A stretch of DNA of 64,000 nucleotides from Curvularia sp. ZM96 (lineage: Eukaryota; Ascomycota; Dothideomycetes; Pleosporales; Pleosporaceae): assembly GCA_022457065.1 (NCBI GenBank), contig JAJGBQ010000003.1, forward strand, positions 4,774,001-4,838,000, read 5' to 3'. The notes beneath the pieces were generated by a model, which saw only the letters and a program-made list of their open reading frames with translations, was not told the origin of the DNA and made no database searches. Every line of letters starts with the position of its first letter. Position 1 is the stretch's first letter. Positions 21,338-32,899 of the stretch are shown piece by piece. Both the position numbers and the translations under genes were made by a program.

Positions 21338-24300
21338 GCTGCTCTCCTCGTCCAGCCCGCGCGGTTGGTTTCACGACCCTAACGACAAGGGAGCCTTGGG
21401 CACTTGCCCTCTCTCATTCTACCCACCCTTTATCATCATGTTCCGTTTTGCATTGGTCCCACGCCCTCGACCGGCGGGGACAGGCATGGGTCCTCGGAGT
21501 TCACCTGCATAGCCATCACCGCTGCTCTGCGTATTTCGTGTTTCTGTACTGTTTGTTTCCTTTGTCAAGATGCGTCGAAGCGCGGTGTACGATCAAAAGT
21601 ATTCTATATCGATATCCCCTTTTGTATTTCCGGGGCGCAGGGCCATGGGAGCCACAGAGTTTTGTCTTATCTGGAGCATTTGCAGCCCCGGCGATGGGTT
21701 TGCCAGTGGTCGGGACGTTCGGATACGTCCTGTTGTTTGTGCCGACCAACGGTCGTGCCTGCTTTTCTCACCTCACCATAGCCTAGTAGTAGTAGCTCCT
21801 CAAATGGAAGCAACGGCCACGGCATAGACTCGTGGCCTGACATACCCAACACACACTGCTCTCTCTTGACTTGCACTCTCACTCACTCTCACTCACTCTC
21901 ACTTGACACTCGTCCCACGCCTCCTCAACGTGACGGCCCATCTGTCATCTCATCTCATCTCATCTCCTCCCGCTCCGCTGCATCCTATCGAGCCTATGGC
22001 ATCCGATAAGCTCACGCCGCGACAGTTGAGACGCACGCAGGGTGCGCTAGACTCAGACCCTCTGGGTAGACGTGGCGCCTTGAACTCTATCCGTATGTGC
22101 CGCCCAGTATGACAGGGTCCGCACTGGGGCACAAGGCACAAGGCACACGCAGCCTCTGGACCCGAATTGCGTCTGGCCCGCTGGCTGTTGAGCCCTCGAG
22201 GCGCCAGGGAGAAATTTTTTCGCCATGATCCAGAAGCCAGCCACTCTGCTGAGCACCCGCAGCCCCCAGGGAGAGCGCGGTGGCGATGGTCAGACACACG
22301 GGGGGGTTCCCAGAATCCCAACGAGCAGGGCGCATCCCCTCCCCTGGGAAGGGCGAGGGAGTTGGGCGTCTTGGAAACGGACCAGGTTGTCGCCTGCATC
22401 TGCGCTTGCCGGCTCCTGCCGCTGTGATTGGCCCCAGCCGCGGCCGCGGTGGGGCGCCTCGCGCTTGGCTTCTCCGCACTCTGGTGAACGGCCCGTCCAT
22501 CGTCATGGGCCTCCGGCGACAGGCCTGCAGCCAAAAGCAACAGTCGCACCCTTCGTCATGCCGCGTTTCTGACAGAGGGGAATCTGTCGCCATTGCGCAA
22601 CCCGGCCTCCCTCGTCCCCGACGGTCCAATCCAGCAGGGCCATTGTCGTCATCGCCCGGCATCGTGCTCATCGGGGTGCTCGCGCCCATGGCCATGGCCT
22701 CATCACCACTACAATCACGCAACGCGGCCGGTGTGTTTTTTTCGTTCTGTTACCCACAACCCAGAGCCGCGACGACTTTCGCTCGGTCCCCCCATCCGCG
22801 CGCACTGCCAGCTCAGCGGGCTCCACTTGGCAAGCGAGCCCCGGAGTCGATAGTGGGCCGTCCGGGCCCCACGGCTCTGAGTACGGCACACTGCCTGTGT
22901 CCTGCTCGTACCGACCCCGAGCGTTAGGGCGTCATGGACTGCCATGCAGGTGCGACGACTGTCGAGCGCTCGTCGTGTGACATGGCGCTAGTGCCGAATT
23001 CAGTCACACCACTCGCTGCCCACCTTCGCTGCCTTGGCACAAAGCGCTGGTGAACGATTCCGACGTCCGAGTATTTTGCACATCGCTCCCGAAACAGCCC
23101 GTTGACTCAGCCTACATACCTACACACACCACACTCGTAGCATGCAAGCTGCCTGCTCCTTTCGCATCTCGTCCCCTCTTCAGCTAGCCCCAGCGCGCGG
23201 CTCTCTCGCGCAGGGTTAGGCTGGCTCGCCTGTTGAGCCAGCAATGGCCACTTGTCGCGACGGTCCGGAGAAGCCTACCAAGTCCCCGACGGCAAACCCG
23301 ACGCTCACAGGGCGTCTTGAGCCTCTTCCAGACTCTCAGGAGCCGAAGTTCGCTACCAAGTTGCAGCACACAAAAGCAACTTTTTTTCTTTCTCTTCAAC
23401 AAAACGGCAGACTGTAGCCGACATCCGAGTGCCCCTATGATTCGCCTTTTTCCTTTGGCCGCAGCCTGCTTGCCATTTTCCGACGGCCGACCCGGAAAAG
23501 CCAGTCACCATGCTCGATGCTGTAGTAGCGATCGCCTTGCACGCTGCGTCGCGTCGTCTTTACTTTATTGCCTCAAAGATTTGCACCCAGTCTCCAATTG
23601 CGTACAAGCGGAGACGCCTTCCATGCAGCCGTTCCTGTCGCAATGCTGATCGCGCTCACAAACACGGGGGGACGCCTATCGCCTAGCCCAACGACAGCGT
23701 CGACTCAACCGCTTCGAGCGTCGCTCAGTGCAGGCACCAGCCCATGCGAAACCATGGTTGCAGCCTTTTTGTCCCCAAGGACGCGTATCAATACTCATGA
23801 CATGCTTGAACTATTCGATGATCATGTTTGGCTCCTGCAAGGCACCCGCATGGCAGCTGTCAAGCGTCATGACTATTGATACTGCCACACAGCGATCATC
23901 TAACCTATCGTGTCGTCTCGCTTATCGCGCTCGTCTCAACCCGTGAACTTTGGGTTTCACCCTTACACCCATACACCCACGCAGACCCACCTATCTTTTG
24001 TATACACACAAACACAGTTCATGTCCATCGCTTCGTGCCTTGATTTCTGTCAAAACTGGCGCCGTGACCATACCATTCGCTTGGTGCCGAGTCACAACAA
24101 CTGCCGGCCCTAGCCGATAACCAAGCGCCTGCGCAACAATGTCTCAAAGGGGTGTGGGATATACGACGGCTGATGACTCGAGATTAGGAATTGTAGAAGT
24201 GCATAATTGCATCACGATTAGTTATCAATGAAACACTAATCGGCGACTGCGTAATCGACCCCCTGACTCGCACAGGATCTGCCCAATACACAGGTTACCC

Positions 24301-26301
24301 TGCAGGGCGACACGGCACGCGCCGTCTCGATCAGATCGCCAGATCCCAGGATCGCCTTCATGTCATTAGCATGCAAGCAGTCTGTTCCGACCAGCTGGCC
24401 ATAACGGCAAGATGCACAAAACGTTTGCAAAAAGTTATGAATGTCACGCCCCTTGGCTAAAACAAGTCAATATCTTTGCTACACACCCTCAGTTGTCTTA
24501 GTGTACTAAGACAAACGACGCCATCTCCAAAAATGCCGGCACTAACGTAACGCACGTGGACACAAGGCAGCGCAAACAGGTCGTACAATACTCTCCATCC
24601 AGCATCATACGCTTTTTGTCCAGTCACGGGCATAAGACGATGGCTTTTACAGTTTTCTGCGTTGCTTCTAAGCCTCAAAGCTGAGGCTGAGCCCAACAGG
24701 TTTTGGGCTGCCAGCCAGCCACACCCGGCGCCTACAACGATTCATCACCCTCCGAAATTGCCCCGTTGTAGCCAAACAAAAGCTACCATGAGCTTCTCAC
24801 AAGTGCTTGGTGTAGCTTGGCGTTTGGCGCGGCAAAACAACGAAAATTCGATACGAAATCGAACGGTCATATTTCAGTGCTGAGGATTTTTTCCACACAT
24901 GTCATGATGTAAGAGTTGGGCAGCAAAGACTCATAGGACCAGGGGTTTGTAAATTCCCTCGACTGTGGGTCCGGTGACTTGGAGTGTGGTGAACCCGTCG
25001 GTATGGTTCAACGTACATACTTGTCGTCCTCTTTCTGGATCCACGTCGAGCTATTTTTGTGGATAATCCGTTGGGCACTGCAGTGGCAAGACGTTACTGC
25101 AACTCAAATCGAGATGGGGAAAAACGAACTTGCAAGACGCGTCATTACGTAGAAATGTGGGTTCGCTCAAGGAATGCCACAAAGTATGTTTCTCAGGTAC
25201 AGTACACTGTTGGGAAATGATGTTCAATGCAACGCATGCGCTGGCGCAAACCGCGGTAGAGTAACAAAATGAGGCTGAAAGAAGAGGATGTGCCGAGTGA
25301 ACGAGAGGCAAATATACTGGGTAAGACATTGTTCTTAGTAAACATTACTAAGTAATGGATTGAACGCAACGCTCAGACTCATGGCCAAGTCGTGTATAGC
25401 TAAACTGCTCTTCTCAAGCTTTCCAGATGTTTGCTCTCAAGTTTCATACAATCACTTTTGATTCTTTTTGCTACTAAATGTTTCCTTCCTCCTTCTTCTA
25501 TCCTTATTTTTTCACGTACAGATCAAAAAGTCTTACACACACATGTATGAATGCGCGTGAAAACAAGGGCCCTCCCCTGACCTCTAATCATCTCAGCATT
25601 CCGCATACAAAACCAGCTATCCATCCGCTAACCCTCACTCTGCATGGTGAGCATAGATGTAGAGAAAATTAGATAGCTGTGTGGACTTCAACCGTCGCCA
25701 TATAACCCATGAATACTTGGAGTTTGCTTAGGAAAGAAAGGAGGTAAATAAAATAAAAATGCCCGCATATCTCTTACATGTATATGCTCGTAAATAGCCG
25801 TAGCAAGTAATTCCACAAATACCCACATGCATAGTTTATTTGCTAGCACCCTATCGAGACAAAGCGCGAGACAACGTTCTCATGGTTTCGCGCACTTCAG
25901 AACAGCAACAAAAAGCAATACTCAGACGAGGTCATCGAAGAAACACTCGAGTGAACATTCAAAATCTTGAATTGAACCAGATGGAGCTAAAAGCTACAAG
26001 TTTCTCTCCCAAAAGAGAGTGAGAAAAAAAATTAACTAGAAAGAAGGAGTAACTATATGATACAAGTAGAAGAAGATGAGGGTGAAACCAAAAGAAAAGA
26101 AGTATCCTACTTTCCCTCCCTTTTTTGTGCAGTGAATCAAAATGAAAAATCCAAAACAAGGCGACAAATAGCACTCTTTTGCAAGTCGGACCCAGACCAA
26201 ATGTAAGCAATTCCCCTTGAAGAATCCAGAGTACAATGTATCTCGCCTGCCCTTCAAACTAAAGACGAAAAAAGAAGTTATCTAACTTCAAGACTAGAAA
26301 A
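21338..26301. other. Five-kilobase non-coding stretch
   Basis: No frame here has recognisable domains or fungal codon character. Its longest open stretches, in 22.1-22.9 kb, are GC-driven and overlap on both strands. Short tandem sequences occur at 21879-21904 (CTCACTCACT-type) and 21944-21967 (TCTCA-type). Part of the first 400 bp is probably the ECL1-like 3' UTR. A non-coding transcript cannot be excluded. Confidence 0.45.
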
Positions 26302-28566
26302 TCAAGAACCCTTCCCCATACTACTCGCCATCGCCATCATCTTCCGCCTCTGTTTCTCCGCCCATTCTCTACTTGCAATCCGTCCTCTCTCTGCGGCCTC
26401 GGCTCTCGCCCTCTTCGCCGCCTCTTCTTTTTCTCGGCGCTCACGCTCTCGCGCCTCTTTCTCTACACGGTCACGATTAAACACCTCTTTACCTTTGAGC
26501 TTGAGCAGGACAGCGTCTTCTGGCGTGACGATGGCCTTGGGCACAATGATGCTGCTACGGTTGGCAGACGAGGTGGATGTGGAGCGGGATTGGGACAAGG
26601 GCTGGGACAGCGACATGCTGCTTCGTTTGCTGGCTAGCGAAGTCGAGCGTTGTTGCTGTGGCTGTGGCTGTTGTGGAGGCGGTGGTGGGCCAATTGTCAC
26701 GCCAGGTGCTTGTTGTTGTGCTGGTCGAATAGGAACCGAGACGGGTTTTCGGACGGGAGCTGGTCGTGCTTTGAGCGCCGCTGCTTCCTTTTTCGCTGCT
26801 TCGGCTTCTTCCATGCGCTTGAGACGCTCTTCCTTTTTCAGGCGCAGCTTTTCAGCCACGGCGGATCCGGGCAGCTCAAAGTTTGCCTTGGTGGGCGCTT
26901 TTGTTGATTTTGCTAGCGGTGCCATGCTCATGCTGACTGGACGCTGTGTGGGTGCGGATTGCTCAGCCTCCCGCTTCAGCCGTTCTTCCTTCTGTGCCTT
27001 GAGCTTCTCGGCAATCCTCTCCCCTGGGAGCTGAAAGGTAGGCTTTGTGAGCGGTTTGTTTGATCTTGGCGGAGGCGGCATGCTAATGGGTCGTGCTTTG
27101 GGTGCTGTGCCCTCTGCTTCTCGCTTCAAACGCTCCTCCTTCTGCGCCTTCAGCTTTGCGACAACGTCATCACTTGACAGCTGAAACGTTGACCTGGTAG
27201 GAGCGCGTCCTTTTGGTGGTGGGGCTGGAGTTGGGAATGACATGCTGATCGGCCGACGTTTCGAAGCGAGACAATCTATCGTCTCCCCAGAAGCTGGCTT
27301 GACTTCTTTGTTAGGTGCTGTACGGGCACTGGGCGCACGAGCTCCTGGAGGCTTGGTCGGTTTCATGCTCGTTGGAGCAGCAGCACTGGGGGCTTTGGAT
27401 ATCCTTGCAGATGTAGCTGTAGTTCCGTGAATCGATTTTGGGCGTACGCTTGTTGTACTAGTTACGTGCATCGACTTTGGGCGCACGCCTGCCGTTCTGG
27501 TAGTCTTGGAGACCTTTGTCTTCTCGGGCAATGTCTCCTCGTCTAACCGGTCGATTCTGGCCACAGAGGTGACATTTTCCAGAGCCTCTTCAAGTGCATC
27601 AATTGCCTCAAAAGACTCCTCGAGGCGCATGGGCGATTTTGAGAGGCTACGTGATGTCCGTCGACTTGAGGTCTGGCTCCTTAGTGAGGGCATTATATCT
27701 TCACTGGGCTTCTCGGCGACAAGTGTCTTTGGCTCTGCTTCTGAACTGATTTCGACCGAGGGTGTCGGGATTTCAGCCGCTGCTTCGGAGACCTGGTTCT
27801 GAGGCTCTTCGACCTGCGGCATCACTGATGAGACATCTGGGGATGTTTCACGCTTGTCTACGGACTCGACTATAGGCTCGCGTTGAGCCTCTTCAACAAC
27901 CGTCTCTGGCTCCACAACGGGCTCATCCTGTACATTTACACTTTGAGTTTCTGGTACTTTTACATCCGCAACCTCTTCTGACACTTGTGGTTCTGTCTCC
28001 GTGGCCTTGGGTACATCTGTTGTCGACTCTGAAGCCTCGGCTACTGGTTCCTCAACTGGAAGAGCAGCGCTCTCCGGCTGTCTTTTCTCCTCTTCCTGCA
28101 TGGCCAATTGGCGGCGTGTCAGCCGAACAGGCTTGGGCGGTGGTGTCACAGGTCGCTCGATCTTTGCTGGTGCCTCTGTATCCCCCGAAGCCTCTGCCGA
28201 CGAGTCGACAGCGGGATTTGTAGAGGCTGCAGTCGAATCCTGAGATTGGGCGACGGTTTGCGACTCGGGTTTGCCATGGTTGGTGCTCGTAGGCACCTCG
28301 ATGGCCTCAGACGCTGCCTGCTCCTCGTCCTCGTCTTCCTCAGTCGCTTTTGCCTTTTTTCCTTTCTTTGCGCGACCCTTGCCTTTACCCTTCTTCGCGG
28401 GGGTCTTTGCAGGTGTTTTGGCGGGGGTTTTTGCCGGCAGTTCCTCTTCCTCGTCGTGGACTTGTTCGGTTGACGCATTCGACGTTATTTCGTTGAGCGG
28501 CGCGCGCTCGGTCGCGTCTGCGGTCTCATCATGGCCCTGCTGGGCGCGCGCACGAGTCACACGCAT
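26302..28566 (-). CDS. Large low-complexity coiled-coil protein with three internal repeats
   Basis: Intronless, 754 residues from the ATG before RVTRARAQQGHDETAD. The frame stays open upstream to 28953, but that part reads poorly and overlaps the promoter shared with AGX1. Order: basic N-terminal segment with PAKT x3-4 and a KKGKGKGRAKKGKK cluster (a likely nuclear signal); a long acidic Glu/Val/Thr/Pro region (about 70-350); then three related units between about 438 and 600, each with RPISMS-like, F-[QE]-L and KLKAQKEERLKREAE segments; and a charged C-terminal helix with ERERREKEEAAKRARAEAAE. I do not recognise the family. The alternating basic and Glu-rich helices could suit a microtubule- or chromatin-associated protein, but nothing decides this. 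Confidence 0.75.
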   Translation of the reverse strand: MRVTRARAQQGHDETADATERAPLNEITSNASTEQVHDEEEELPAKTPAKTPAKTPAKKGKGKGRAKKGKKAKATEEDEDEEQAASEAIEVPTSTNHGKPESQTVAQSQDSTAASTNPAVDSSAEASGDTEAPAKIERPVTPPPKPVRLTRRQLAMQEEEKRQPESAALPVEEPVAEASESTTDVPKATETEPQVSEEVADVKVPETQSVNVQDEPVVEPETVVEEAQREPIVESVDKRETSPDVSSVMPQVEEPQNQVSEAAAEIPTPSVEISSEAEPKTLVAEKPSEDIMPSLRSQTSSRRTSRSLSKSPMRLEESFEAIDALEEALENVTSVARIDRLDEETLPEKTKVSKTTRTAGVRPKSMHVTSTTSVRPKSIHGTTATSARISKAPSAAAPTSMKPTKPPGARAPSARTAPNKEVKPASGETIDCLASKRRPISMSFPTPAPPPKGRAPTRSTFQLSSDDVVAKLKAQKEERLKREAEGTAPKARPISMPPPPRSNKPLTKPTFQLPGERIAEKLKAQKEERLKREAEQSAPTQRPVSMSMAPLAKSTKAPTKANFELPGSAVAEKLRLKKEERLKRMEEAEAAKKEAAALKARPAPVRKPVSVPIRPAQQQAPGVTIGPPPPPQQPQPQQQRSTSLASKRSSMSLSQPLSQSRSTSTSSANRSSIIVPKAIVTPEDAVLLKLKGKEVFNRDRVEKEARERERREKEEAAKRARAEAAERGRIASREWAEKQRRKMMAMASSMGKGS

Positions 28567-29041
28567 CGTCAATGTCCAATTGCAGCCAACAGGTGTTGTT
28601 GTAATCGTCTCTGCAGCGATGCGATGCTCGAGTGTTGATGCTGCACAAGGGTGGAGCCGCCTCACAACAAATATCCCTGCCGAGTAAGGCGCGTGCGCAC
28701 GTGCCAGGCGTTCTGCACGTGACCTGAGTGCTTCACTCGCACGCGGCGGACACGCGTTTGGAATTGGTTTCTCCGGGGCCGGCCGGGCATCCGTGCGTGC
28801 GTCCGCTTTCGGTCGACTACGAGTTTTTAATAGAGGCGATAGAAGGAAAGGCCCCTTGATGGCCAATTGCCTGTCAAAAATACTCATTGCCGACATTAAT
28901 CCCCCGTGTCTGACTCGTCTGTGCGGACTGAGCAGTTTGTGAACCGACCGCACAGTGCAATTGAGACCGTGCCACTATTCCCATCAGTACCAGTGCAGCT
29001 CTTCATCTGCGCTCCTCCCAGCGCAGGTCTCCGAGTTCCGG
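28567..29041. promoter_or_regulatory. Divergent promoter shared with AGX1
   Basis: These 475 bp separate two divergent start codons. Two CACGTG elements lie at 28698-28703 and 28716-28721, only 18 bp apart. In fungi CACGTG is the core of bHLH sites such as Cbf1/Pho4; occupancy is not shown by sequence. Confidence 0.5.
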
Positions 29042-30616
29042 ATGTTTGCAGCCCCGCGCTTGCGTTTCCTTGCCGTGAACAGCCGTCGTCAACCCCGCAT
29101 AGGCATGTCGTCACCTCGTTCGCGGGCTGCGTCCCGCCTCATCCAAGTCTCGAACCATTTAGATGCGAAGCCCTTCCTCGAATTGAACACTCCCTTCTCC
29201 ACCGAACGCAGCGCACGCATCGAAGACGAACAGGGCAACCGCATATCGCCCAAGAAGACCGAACCACCAAAGGCACCCGTCCAGCCCGTCAAGCCCGCAG
29301 AGGAAGTAAAGCAGGTAGCCAAAGAGATCAAGGAGACCGCAGAACCACCACAGAAAATGTCCAACCAACCACCACACCCTGCGCTGCTCATTCCTGGGCC
29401 CATTGAGTTTGACGATGCCGTCCTCAACTCCATGAGCCATTACAGGTAAGCTCCGGTTACGTATTGACAAGGCCCCTTGACTAAGTACATCCAGCGAATC
29501 GCACGTCGGCCAACCCTTTGTGAACACCTTCAGCGAAGTCTTGGGAAATATCCGCAAGCTCTTCGTTTCCAGCGATCCTGCCGCACAGCCCTTTGTCATT
29601 TCCGGCTCTGGTACATTGGGATGGGATCAGGTCGCCGCCAACCTAGTGGAGCCCGGTGATGAGGCCCTTGTTCTGCACACCGGCTACTTTGCCGATTCAT
29701 TTGCCGACTGCTTCGAGACATATGGCGTCAAGGCAACACAGCTTAAGGCGCCCATTGGCGAGCGACCACAACTGGACGAAGTCGAAGCGGCGTTGAAGGA
29801 GAAGGAGTACAAGATCCTGACCGTCACGCACGTAGACACTTCCACCGGTGTGCTGAGCGAGATCAAGGCTTTGAGCGAGCTCGTTCACCGAGTGAGCCCT
29901 GAGACCCTGGTCGTCGTAGACGGTGTCTGCAGTGTCGGATCAGAAGAAATCCGCTTCGACGAGTGGAAGCTTGACGCTGTCCTTACCGCTTCGCAGAAGG
30001 GTATTGGTTGCCCAGCGGGTCTGAGCATTATGATGGTGTCTGGCCGTGCCATCGAGAGGTTCAAGGCAAGGAAGACACGACCAACTTCGTACTTTGGCTC
30101 CTGGAAGAACTGGTTACCAAGTAAGCAACCATCATTCACCCCAATCACTGATAGCATCCGCCTAACGCAACTCTAGTCATGCAAAACTACGAAGCGAAGA
30201 AGCCATCTTACTTTGCAACTCCCTCCCCACAACTCATCCATGCCCTTGACACTTCTCTCAAGCAAATCCTCTCGCGACCCATTGAGGACTACTGGGCTGC
30301 GCATAAAGCTGCGTCGCAAAAGGTCAAAAAGGCCGTTGCGGACCTGGGTCTCAAGCAACTGGCCTCCAAGCCGGAGAACCAGGCTAACGGTATGACTGCT
30401 ATCTACCTTCCCGATGGCATGACTCCTCCCCAGGTCCTACCCAACCTACTGAAGAAGGGCGTCATCTTTGCCGGTGGTCTGCACAAGGAGATTGCTACCA
30501 AGTACATCCGATTTGGCCATATGGGTGTAAGTGTAACGGACCCGAACCGTCCAGATATTACCAAGGCTATTGAGAGCTTAAAAGAGGGACTGTTTGAGGC
30601 TGGATACAAGGCCTGA
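29042..30616 (+). CDS. AGX1: Alanine-glyoxylate aminotransferase (class V PLP enzyme)
   Basis: Three exons: 29042-29445, 29495-30120 and 30177-30616, for 489 residues. Both introns have GTAAGC donors. The catalytic core, about 384 residues, begins at ALLIPGPIEFDDAVLNSMSHYSE. The PLP lysine is K303 in TASQKGIGCPAG; VVDGVCSVGSEE and SGTLGWD are also family blocks. It converts glyoxylate plus alanine to glycine plus pyruvate. The N-terminal extension of about 105 residues begins FAAPRLRFLAVNSRRQPR, a plausible mitochondrial presequence, then has a Lys/Glu/Pro-rich linker. A second ATG at 29357 (Met106) starts almost exactly at the core and could give a cytosolic form. The C-terminus (GYKA) is not a peroxisomal PTS1. 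Confidence 0.93.
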
Positions 30617-31240
30617 GTCAGCGCTTAGATTGATGTTTTACAAGAAATATACAGAAAATATAAATGCAACAATAGACAAGTAGAGGTTCGTCCATGTTGT
30701 GGTTACAAGAAGGCTGGTGGGGAACGTCCATTAGTATTTGTGTCTATGTTTAGAAATGAACCCTCATTGCAACTATTCCCACCAACAGCAATCAGCACCG
30801 TATCTACCAAGGTTGCTCTAAGATATCTACTACTTCCGGATATTAGAGATTGAGCCTATTAGAGGTGTCCAAGACTATTCCGCCAAGTATCGCCCAGGAA
30901 CAACAACGGCCTATGAAGCGTGCACTGGGCCCGCTCAAATCGCCACATGAAAGTGAAATCATCGATGTTTGTTGTAAACACCCAAGACACGGTAAGTGGG
31001 TCCAACGAGGCTGTGCCAGTGTGCTGGTAGATGAATTGGGGAAAGACGGCCATCGGTTCGCCTTTTTATGAGGGAGGTAATGTAGTAAATTTCCCTTGTA
31101 CGCAAGCCATCTATCTGCTAGCAGCCTAGAGCAAGAGAACAATCACTTGGTCACACTCTCTTCAATCTTCTCCATAATCTCTTCGACCCGTCCTTCCCCG
31201 TTCTAACTTTTTCCACTCTTTCCCTAATGAACCCACAAAC
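30617..31240. other. Intergenic, 3' of AGX1
   Basis: No gene seen. Short frames on both strands are mutually overlapping. CT-rich sequence from about 31155 leads into the start of the next gene. Confidence 0.5.
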
Positions 31241-32177
31241 ATGACCACCCCCTCACGAACCCTCCACCAAACCTGGTCTCCAACCTGGACCACTGCACCA
31301 CCCGCCTCCTGCAGCACGCTGCGCAGTCTCAACGGCGCCATCTCCTGGGGCGAGCGCTGTGTTTTCGCCCAAGAAGACGGCGACCCTTTGCCTTTCAGCG
31401 TAGACACCGCTTGCATGCCTTGGATCACATCGTCTGCCTATCCCCCTGCATCCGCCTTTTACTCACCTGCTACCTCGTGTCCTGATGCTTGGACGGCGGT
31501 TGCTACGCAAGGAGGTGCGGGTAGTGGTGAAGGGTGGTTAGAGGGAGAAAAGGGGCTACAGTGTTGTCCAGCGGGGTTCGAAGCGGATGGTAGCTCTGGA
31601 TGTAGACTTAGTGGCGAGGGGAAGTGGCCTATTGTCGAGTGTGGAGAGGCTGATGCTGAGGAGAATGAGTTGAGGACGTATGATGCGGCGGCGGGAAGTG
31701 CAGGTGCAAAGCCCACTGTTACTGCGCTGATGCTGAGGTATCGGGGTGAGGATGTTGGGCCTGAGGCGAGTGAGACAGGTAGTGTGGGAAGTGGGAGAGG
31801 AGTAGGAGGAGGTAATGGTGGTGGAATGTCAACCGCTGCAGTGGCGGCTATTGCTACTGTTGTCCCGCTTGCTTTAATCGTTGCTGCGATAGTAGCATGG
31901 ATTGTCTGGCGACGGAGACGGAGTAGAAGAAGCGCTTATTCTGTGCCGTCGAAGAAGAGCGGCGAGAAGGAAGAAAGTTCATCATCTTCTTTCGACGCAG
32001 TAGAAGACGCTAGACCCAAAGGCACTGCTGCGGCGTATACTATGGGCTCCTCTCCGTCTCGGTACACCCACGAGACTCCGGAGTGGAATGCGGAAATGGA
32101 TGCTGCAGATACCGAGCGGAAGCAACTCATCACTTCTCGTGGAGCAGAAGCAGTAGTAGGAGCCGAGACAAGGGGAG

Positions 32178-32212
<35 letters not shown>

Positions 32213-32365
32213 ACTGAAGCAAGAGGAGAAGCGGCAGAGTTGGGCGGTGTAATGAGGGTGCCGAGAAAGCAAATTGCGCCTGTTGAGATCGACGGTGTAC
32301 AGGTTATCCCAGAGGTTGGGGATGCGTACATTCCATATCGTCCTGGTGCTGAAAGAGGCATGTAG
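31241..32365 (+). CDS. Single-pass membrane protein with Cys-containing N-terminal domain
   Basis: Intronless, 374 residues. The first 145 residues hold about eight cysteines, including CCPAGF near 107-112, a layout seen in fungal surface proteins. A Gly/Ser linker precedes one strongly hydrophobic helix at about 199-221, followed by RRRRSRR, which places the C-terminal half in the cytosol. No N-terminal signal peptide is visible, so the helix may itself act as a reverse signal-anchor, or an upstream signal exon has been missed. The tail contains an alanine run encoded by (CAG)10 between two related ETRGEA/EARGEA units. A plasma-membrane sensor role is only a guess from topology. Distinctly more G-rich than the island to its right. 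Confidence 0.75.
32181..32210 (+). repeat. (CAG)10 microsatellite in coding sequence
   Basis: Ten uninterrupted CAG units, read in the GCA (Ala) frame inside the preceding membrane protein gene. Length polymorphism would change only the alanine run. Confidence 0.9.
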
Positions 32366-32899
32366 GTGGTTAAGTAGGTATACAATATGAAATAGCATGA
32401 TAGCTGAAGTTCTTATAAATCATTCAGTGTAGGCTTGTTTTCTGACTTTGGGTTGTTTCCAATTTAATAGGACTTTACTTGGTATTATCAGACTGCAAGA
32501 GTTAGGTGGCTGGGTGGCCCACTTCTCTAGATAACTGACCATGTCCGGCACGATTGTAATTACACTATCTCAATATTTGAGAAAGAAACTTGTGGCAATC
32601 AACGTGTTTGCTGTATGATTGGTTACCATAACCAAATGGTCGCATTCGTAGCGCTTGCGCCTACCAACACGCTTCGAAACTACTGACGTGGTAATCGCCA
32701 CCCAAAGTAGGATCAGATGTTGATCGGATACAATGCGAAATCAATGGGCAAACCAATCTAGTGATCATAGTAGAGAAAAGGAGGGCGACAAACCATTTAA
32801 GCGCTGAAATACCAGGTCCTAGGGAAATGCACAGCAAACCTACTCTCAAGGCAGACCAAGACGGAAATAACAGATGGAGCAGTATGAAAAAACGTTATT

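Noticed and set aside
22280..22927. 215-codon frame in the region downstream of ECL1
   Set aside because: GC-driven, overlapped by comparable frames on both strands, with no domain or conserved motif.
28567..28953. Extension of the coiled-coil protein to an upstream ATG at 28953
   Set aside because: The extra 129 residues occupy the divergent promoter with its CACGTG pair, and the downstream ATG starts the protein-like sequence.
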